Assembly: GCA_905250025.1 (NCBI GenBank)
Contig: CAJNOJ010000329.1
Coordinates: 1-64,000, forward strand
Source: Adineta ricciae
Lineage: Eukaryota; Rotifera; Eurotatoria; Adinetida; Adinetidae
Length of the DNA stretch: 64,000 nt
Direction of reading: 5' to 3'
Part shown: piece after piece, positions 57,767-64,000 of the stretch
Layout of the letters: each line of letters starts with the position of its first letter
How positions within the stretch are numbered: the first letter of the stretch is position 1
Translations under genes and position numbers: made by a program
The notes under the pieces: model-generated
Told to the model about the DNA's origin: nothing
Databases searched by the model: none
Seen by the model: the letters and a program-made list of their open reading frames with translations, nothing else

Positions 57767-58381
57767 TTATATCCTTAACGTGTTTTGTTCCAATTGAAAA
57801 ACAAACAAACTTCACATTGAAAAGGATGCTTTCTTGCGCAGAATCAAGAAAAATACAATAATAACTTGTTATATCTTCCATTGATCTTTTCAGTCGAGGG
57901 TAATGCGAGTCATTCTCGACGAGCGTTATCTATCATTTGACTGTATCGAATATCCCGTGCTCTAACGAAGTTCAACTGAAAAACGAATAAAAAACAATGA
58001 AACAATTTGTATTTATCTAAATTTAATCAAATGATAGTTTATTTTCTTTACTATAATATTCATTAGACGAATGTTGATTAAATAGAAGGTTATTCTGATC
58101 TTCAAGATATTTTTAACATCTCATTCATTCATTATATTTCTTCTTTATAATTCCTTTTTATGCTTCAATTATATAATAATTTCTTTCATCGCTAAATTGT
58201 CACATCAATCTACTACCTTGGTTCGTCTATTTTGATTATTTGATTTGAAAACAACTTAGATGTTTTACATAGATGCATAACGGTGGAAATTGTAAGAACG
58301 GTTCTTTTCTCATAATTTTATAAAGAACATGGAAAACCATCTTCTTTTTTAGAGAAAATATTGAAGATCGATAATACAATC
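57767..58381. other. intergenic, upstream of the GPCR
   Basis: AT-rich, no ORF. Probably the promoter region of the GPCR gene, but no clear motif is seen. Confidence 0.45.
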
Positions 58382-59308
58382 ATGACAAATAATGGAAATA
58401 TGTCCAATATTACAGAAACATCTTCATATTTAAGTGATCTTAGGTATTTGGGTTATCATAGTTTATCTATGATTATTCTTGGTTCAGTCTTCAAATTAAT
58501 AACATTCATTGTCTTATATCGACCAGCATTTCAAAACACAAAAGTACGTCCAATAATACATTATATGCGTGTACTAGCATTAATTGATTTTCTTGGATTA
58601 TATGGATGGAATCTTGACAATTATTTAGGTCTTGTACAAGGTTTTACATTATTTTCCTCATATACAGTTGCATCATGTAAGATTTTTTCATTTCTTAATT
58701 ATTTTACAACTCAAGTATCGGCATGGTTACATGTTTTTATTTGTTTTGATCGATATTTATTTTTAAGTCGCACACAACCAAATACTTGGTTTAATCGATC
58801 AAAAAGTGTTTTAATTATCATCGCTTGTATTATTGGAGTTTTTACTCTTTATAATTTACATTTTTTCATATTTGTTTGTTATAAAGATGAAAATGGTCAA
58901 GTTAACATGGATTCAAAATTCTATCAAGTTTATCCATTATATGATAAAATACATATATTTATTTATAGTATTATACCATTTATACTTATGATGATATTCA
59001 GTTCAATTTCAGTATATCATTTAGGAAAATTACGACAAATAACCACAATACAAAATTCAAAAATTCCACATCGATCCATTTCAATAGCACTTATAAGTAC
59101 GAGTCTTGTTTTTATTTTAGCACGTACGCCAACATCAATTTGTTATGGATTCTTTTATAATAATCTTTCTGAAACTATTTTGGGTCGTCGTATCATAAAT
59201 AGCTTTGATACGCTTTTATATACATCGCCTATCTTAGATTTTCCTATCTATCTAATTACCTTTAGTGAATTTCGTCGTGAATTCATTCGATTATTGCGAA
59301 GAAATTGA
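58382..59308 (+). CDS. rhodopsin-like GPCR (peptide-receptor type), intronless
   Basis: 308-residue ORF from ATG 58382. The N-terminus carries N-glycosylation sites (NMSNIT). Seven hydrophobic segments are visible, starting MIILGSVFKLITFIVLY, VLALIDFLGLYGW, FLNYFTTQVSAWLHVFICF, VLIIIACIIGVFTLYNLHFF, IHIFIYSIIPFILMMIFSSI, ISIALISTSLVFILAR and a last one in 'LLYTSPILDFPIYLITF'. FDRYL after helix 3 is the DRY motif, and helix 7 ends DFPIYL in place of NPxxY. The tail is short and basic. Overall it resembles invertebrate FMRFamide-type receptors, a group greatly expanded and often intronless in bdelloids. The ORF is intact. Ligand unknown. Confidence 0.85.
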   Translation: MTNNGNMSNITETSSYLSDLRYLGYHSLSMIILGSVFKLITFIVLYRPAFQNTKVRPIIHYMRVLALIDFLGLYGWNLDNYLGLVQGFTLFSSYTVASCKIFSFLNYFTTQVSAWLHVFICFDRYLFLSRTQPNTWFNRSKSVLIIIACIIGVFTLYNLHFFIFVCYKDENGQVNMDSKFYQVYPLYDKIHIFIYSIIPFILMMIFSSISVYHLGKLRQITTIQNSKIPHRSISIALISTSLVFILARTPTSICYGFFYNNLSETILGRRIINSFDTLLYTSPILDFPIYLITFSEFRREFIRLLRRN

Positions 59309-59348
59309 ACTATTTTGTCATAAAAAAAACGAGTTATCTTGTAATTAG

Positions 59349-59617
59349 CGCGATGAGCGAGAATATCGCTCACTGATATATTCCTCAATAAAAATATGAC
59401 AAAAAAAACAGAGCTCTCATAGAAATTGCATGTGTACTTGCTTTCCATTGGCACCAAATTCGGTCCAATACTGAGCAACAAGCGCTTCGTAATCAAGCCA
59501 ACCTTTCTCGACGCATAGCGCAACAGCTGCACAGTATCGGGTGTATAGGGCTCTTGCTTGATCCAACACCAAGCTCATCGTTTGAATTTTGCTCGAAAAC
59601 TGCACGTACTCTCTCTC
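59349..59617 (-). repeat. 270-bp direct repeat, right copy
   Basis: Duplicate of 56545-56815. One T fewer in the T-run breaks the secreted-protein frame here, while the 53-codon ORF (59578-59417) stays open. Confidence 0.85.
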
Positions 59618-60239
59618 TGAGTGTCTTTAACAAAGTAGGCAAGAATAAAACTCGTTCTTTCAATTTTTATCTCAGATCGATGATACATAAAATGCAATAT
59701 TCTGTGTGATGAGGATGAAAGTGAGGTTATGGAACCGTTTCTTTCCATCATCACCCTCACAAACAATTTCACTTGATAGAGAATCAAAGTTTTAAATAGA
59801 ACACATTTATCTTTAGACTCAGCCTAACTGGAGAAGTAATATCTAGAGGGTAAGGAGGTGACATGCGCGTGCTGATTTTCTTCATTAGGTAATCATTCTG
59901 AACGATGACATTATTCGATAGAGATCTAAGTTTCATGTCCAACACAATCGTGTTTAGACTCAGAACTTGAGGGTGAGGGTGGGGGTCTTAGGCGAAACTA
60001 TGGGTGGAGGTATGTGCATGAGGGGGGGGGGAGGCTCGGGTGAAAGTATGGGCGCTTGGATGACCGCGAGTGGGGGCTGTCGATTGGTTCTTTTGAGGTG
60101 GGTTTGTGGACGTGGTTGATTGGAATTGGTGATCAGCGGCTCTGTTCCCTGAGTTGAGGATTTTATGTAGGTTACGTGTTCAGTTCTTGTCAGAAGAAAA
60201 ACTAAGATATATCATTGAAAATGATTTATTTCAAAATTT
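59618..60239. other. intergenic with G-rich patch
   Basis: 59965-60085 has repeated G runs (gggtgagggtgggggtc, tgagggggggggg). No ORF of note. Confidence 0.5.
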
Positions 60240-60890
60240 GTCTTCATTAAAAATCAAACAAGAAAAGATTTTTCCTAATCCATTTCTTCAATTCTATTTT
60301 TGAAGATAAAATTTTGAAAGTATACAACTTCGACAATTCTTGAAATCAATGAAAGAATTGAAAACATTTCATCTCTAGACTAAACAACCTTCATTTACAT
60401 TTCATAATAATATTTATTTCTTGGTTTTGGAATGCATGGTGATTGTATTTATACATTACCATTTTATTTCAATAATATTTATGATTGTTTTCAAGATTTT
60501 AGTGAAATTAAATAAAATAATTGTGAAATTTTACAGACAAATTCTCCAATATGGTCTAAAATCAAATCTATTCAATTGTCTAGAGGATGTACATATGATA
60601 GAAATTTTCTAAAAAGAACTCAAAATGAAAATGCCTAAGTTAACTTTAATTAGATTTGATTCTTATGACGCCTTTCCTAAAACTCTAACAGATAACTCAT
60701 CATCGGAAAAAAACAAGTGTTACATTAGATAATGTAAAGACTATTCGATTTCTTCAAGGATCTATTGAAGATGGAAAAGATTGGATTATTTCTTCATTGC
60801 CAAATTTTAAGCATCTAGTTTTATGTAAGACAGAAATACCTTGGAATTATAGCCAATTGAGGGTGATGATCTCTTGTATTCATTTTCCCT
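60240..60890 (+). pseudogene. decayed F-box/LRR-type gene
   Basis: Plus-strand pieces such as 'KMPKLTLIRFDSYDAFP' (about 60625-60675), 'VTLDNVKTIRFLQGS' (about 60719-60765) and 'WIISSLPNFKHLVLCKTEIP' (about 60781-60840) have the rhythm of the leucine-rich part of F-box-type proteins common in bdelloids. Frame breaks and stops separate them. No start or F-box survives. Confidence 0.4.
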
Positions 60891-61525
60891 CTCAGGATAT
60901 GTCAGAAATGGCATAACAAAACAAATCGAACCTTGTACGTTCCAACTACTGTACACAAATGAGAGAAAACAGAATCCATTAATTCTTTACAAACAGTGAA
61001 AAAATTCCCTTGATCATCACGTAAATGGATTTTTCTTCCTTTCGTATGGCCTTGTAGCATAGGCATCTTTTCATCACTAAACAATCAAATCAGATTAAAT
61101 TGAAAAAAAAATTTTTTTTTTGTTTCTACAAATATATATAGTTCGTTGAAATGTTCTCATCTGTTAAAAAAAAGAATCAGATAAAGTTAATGAATAAAGT
61201 TCGGTCTCGTTTTTGATTTATTTAAAACTTTGCTACATTTAGAAGATGAAAAGATTTTTTTTGATAACCTGTATTCTTGTCCTGTCTTGTTTGACACTAT
61301 AAATCTATTTCAAATTATACAATAAATAAATAAACAAAAACAGTGTCACAAAGAATGATTTCGGTAATTTATTTTGTTTTAAGATAAAGTTTAACTTCAT
61401 TAGATTTATCATCCAAGTCGTTCTCGGCATCTCCCATACCATCGTTTTGTAAAATCAAATTAGTTTTGTTTTCTTTCGAATCACAAAGATTATTTTACAT
61501 ATCCTATTATAGATATAGATTTACT
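60891..61525. other. intergenic, upstream of the caspase-NHL gene
   Basis: AT-rich with homopolymer runs. The minus-strand ORF at 60902-61084 has no domain. Confidence 0.45.
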
Positions 61526-63442
61526 ATGGAACGTTCTGCAAAGACTTCACATAATTATCAAAAATTAGCACTGATTATTGGTAATGGAAATTACCATCGA
61601 TCGAACAATCAATTAAGTAAATCTATTATCAATGCTGTAGAACTGTCAACTATTCTCAAACGACTTAATTTTAAAATTACACTATATATTGATGTACGTA
61701 CAAGCGAAGAGTTATTGGGAAATGTTGAAAAATTCGCTAAAAACATCAAAGATAATGATTTAGTTTCGTTCTACTATTCTGGTCATGCTAATCAAGTTAA
61801 CAAGCAAAATTATTTAATACCTATTTATGATGATAGAATATATACTGATAGAGATGTTCTGGACATCGGTTGTAACTTTGACAGCATATTTCAGCGTCTA
61901 CTAGAGAAAACTTCATCGCATACAACTGTATGTATTTTGGACTGTTGTAAACCGTATTGGCGAATCGGTAAATCAGAATCACGTGGTAAGTCATGTTGTT
62001 AATGACTCTATAAGACAATTTTTGTTTTTGTTTAGGTGTATATGGAGGTAGAGGTCTATATGAAATTCAACCAATTGAAAGAACATTGATCCAGTTATCT
62101 TGTGCTGCTAATAAAACATCTCGTGATGATTTATTTAGTAAAAAATTACTGAAACATATCGCTAAAGAAAATATCGATGTTCGAGATCTTTTCCAACTCA
62201 TAACGAACGACGTGTTAACAGAAAGCAATCAGATGCAGGAACCGTTAACTATAAATGGAATAAAGCAACATGAACCAGTCTACCTCAACAAAATGATGAT
62301 AAATACAAATAGTAGAGTTAGTAAGTCTGATTCTTTGTTTTATTGACTTCAGAGAAGGTCATAGTATTTTGAGGATAATATTTTTAAAAAAAGACAAGTC
62401 CGCTTCAGCAGTTGGTAAATCATATTCTCCAATATGACTATCTACAGCATAAATTTAATTTCAAATTCATGTTAAGTTCAGTCAAACTGTTCAACATATA
62501 AAATATATTTGTCTTGTAGGAACACCCAATATTGCACACAATGCAAAATGGAAATATACCGGTCTTATCATTGCCGGTGGTAAGAATTATAAATCTACGA
62601 TGGATAAACTTTACTGTCCTCAAGGTCTGTGTATGAGCCGCGATAATCAAAGTATCTTGATTGCTGATAGTTTGAATCATCGTATTATGCTATTAAACCG
62701 AAGGACAAAAAGTTTGCAAATATTAATTGATAAAAATCGAAATGGATATGAATATGATCAATTGTCTGAACCTTCAGATGTAATTTGTGACATAGAATCA
62801 AAACGTCTTATTATTTCCGATTATAAGAATCGACGAGTGTTGCAATGGTGTCCTAGAAGCAGTACTGACCTGCAGATAATTAAAGACAATATCAGATGTC
62901 GTGGATTGGCTATGGATGACGAAGGATCACTTTACATTTCAGATACAGAAAGACATGAAGTGAGACGATATAATAATAATGATAGAGAAGGAACGGTAGT
63001 CGCTGGTGGCAATGGACAAGGTAATCATCTCAATCAACTCAATCATCCGACATATGTTTTTGTTGATCGAGATCAATCTGTGTATGTATCAGATTCTTGG
63101 AATGATCGTGTAATGAAATGGGAGAAAGATATGGAAGAAGGTATTGTCGTAGCTGGTAACAATGACATCGGAAACAATCTCACACAATTGAATTGTCCAG
63201 CAGGAATAGTCGTCGATCTGTTCGGTACAGTCTATGTAGCTGATCATTGGAATAATCGAGTGATGCGATGGTACAATGGCGCATCACATGGAGATGTTAT
63301 TATTGGTAATTCACCCGATTTAGGAAACACTACAAAACTATTGAATGGTCCAGAAGGTTTGGCATTCGATGGTGATGGTAATCTTCTTATAGCAGACTCT
63401 TATAATCATCGAATCCTACAATTTGATATTCGATTGACTTAA
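61526..63442 (+). CDS. caspase-like (peptidase C14) protein with NHL-repeat propeller
   Basis: Three exons: 61526-61985, 62036-62320 and 62520-63442, with GT/AG introns of 50 and 199 bp. The product is 555 residues. Residues about 12-245 are a caspase/metacaspase-type domain. The 'LALIIGNGNYH' first strand is followed by His87 in FYYSGHANQ and Cys140/141 in CILDCCKPY, the His-Cys dyad of the C14 family. Residues about 260-555 are NHL repeats, each ending in a 'DS.NHRI/DSWNDRV/DHWNNRV/DSYNHRI' motif. About six units are seen, enough for a closed six-bladed propeller. No signal peptide, so the protein is cytosolic. The propeller probably senses or binds a ligand that controls the protease. The caspase-NHL pairing is common in bdelloids. 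The DCCK form is unusual against the typical DCCR. Confidence 0.85.
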
Positions 63443-64000
63443 TATTATTTGTTTGCTTTCTTTTTTTTATCTCTAATTTAATTTAAGAGAGAACCCGCCA
63501 CAGGGAACTCTCACTCTATGCATATCGCGCTGCAAAAATTTTTTTTTTCGATTTTATTTCCTAGAATAAAAGGTCTCATTCAACCATAGATAAATTTCAT
63601 ATCAGACCATCCCAATCGGGAATAATCGGAAGTACTACGTGTTCTATACATTGATACGTCATTTAATGTTGTTAATTACAATACGATTTTCTCTAAAATT
63701 AACAAATAAAAATATAATATTGTAAATATTTCAAATTTCGTTCCAACGGAAGAAAAAGCAGATCTTACGGCATTTTAGGATCTGTGATTAGCTGACTGTT
63801 GTTGATACAGAAATAAGTCTTGAAAAATGATCGTTCGATATTGATTGAAAAAGGAAGAAAGATAGACGAATATAAACAAGTTGAAATTCAGTATGTTTAC
63901 TTCTTTATAAGAACGAATAACTGTTCATTTATTTAATTGAAGCAAATGAATAAATATTTCTCTCTCTTTTAAATTCTTCTTCACTTTAAATGCATCGACT
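63443..64000. other. intergenic at window end
   Basis: AT-rich, no ORF of note. There is a homopolymer T run near 63538. Confidence 0.5.

Noticed and set aside
59965-60085. G-rich patch as a further Helentron 5' end
   Set aside because: It lacks the gtccaaatttctgc and GATCGTGTTTCACA motifs that follow the G-runs at the true ends.
1-64000. CRISPR arrays, rRNA or tRNA genes, spliced-leader genes
   Set aside because: No regularly spaced repeats with spacers, and no rRNA or tRNA signatures were seen by eye. A dedicated scan such as tRNAscan was not possible.

Overview
The window looks like nuclear DNA of a bdelloid rotifer (an Adineta or Rotaria-like animal). This is inferred, not proven. It is AT-rich. 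Many genes are split by very short introns (about 50-80 bp, GT...AG). The families present are ones that bdelloids carry in large numbers: an ADP-ribosyltransferase with kinesin-light-chain-type TPRs, a caspase-like protein with NHL repeats, LDLRA/EGF/7TM receptors and an intronless rhodopsin-like GPCR. Transposons and pseudogenes are abundant.

Layout. 0-9 kb is ordinary genic DNA: a partial GNAT acetyltransferase (-), a Thr-rich membrane protein (+) and the ART-TPR protein (-). From about 10.87 to 25.2 kb lies a roughly 9-kb segment in tandem duplicate (copy 1 10874-19869, copy 2 from 19871). It holds a pepsin-like protease with a Cys-rich C-terminal domain, a small Tyr/Ser/Cys-rich ORF on the other strand, a 154-aa secreted protein with a conserved TATA/CRE-like promoter, and the start of an LDLRA/EGF/7TM gene. 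In copy 2 the protease is broken. The LDLRA gene of copy 2 stops at about 25.19 kb and resumes at about 49.51 kb, so the 24 kb between looks like inserted DNA.

The insert (25.19-49.51 kb) is the most interesting part. Its core is a ~13.9-kb Helentron/Helitron2-like rolling-circle element (25195-39061). It has a 3' hairpin, an asymmetric terminal inverted repeat and an insertion point compatible with T|T. It encodes an HUH Rep-PIF1 helicase that appears to run on into a Josephin (ataxin-3-type) deubiquitinase domain, an RPA-like OB-fold/zinc-ribbon protein, an OTU protease, a nucleotidyltransferase-fold protein with an F-box-like start, an SGNH hydrolase and a small basic protein. The six genes alternate strictly in strand. 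A second, degraded and truncated copy lies at 39601-46495. A third copy of only the 5' end sits at 49.45-49.51 kb, beside a 100-N gap. Between these are a PIF1 fragment from another element, a broken coiled-coil gene, a MITE-like palindromic repeat and an intronless SAM methyltransferase.

49.5-53.1 kb completes the broken LDLRA/EGF/7TM gene. It is followed by a multi-exon catalase (-) that lacks the usual N-terminus and the active-site Asn, a broken gene for a secreted protein, a second MITE-like repeat, an FMRFamide-receptor-like GPCR, a decayed F-box/LRR-type gene and the caspase-NHL gene.

Limits: three single 'n' bases (19870, 21223, 39600) and the 100-N gap all lie exactly at structural breakpoints. 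The tandem duplication, the deletion in the second protease and the truncation of the second Helentron may therefore be assembly joins (for example two haplotypes placed end to end) rather than biology. Exon structures were read by eye from splice signals and reading frames.
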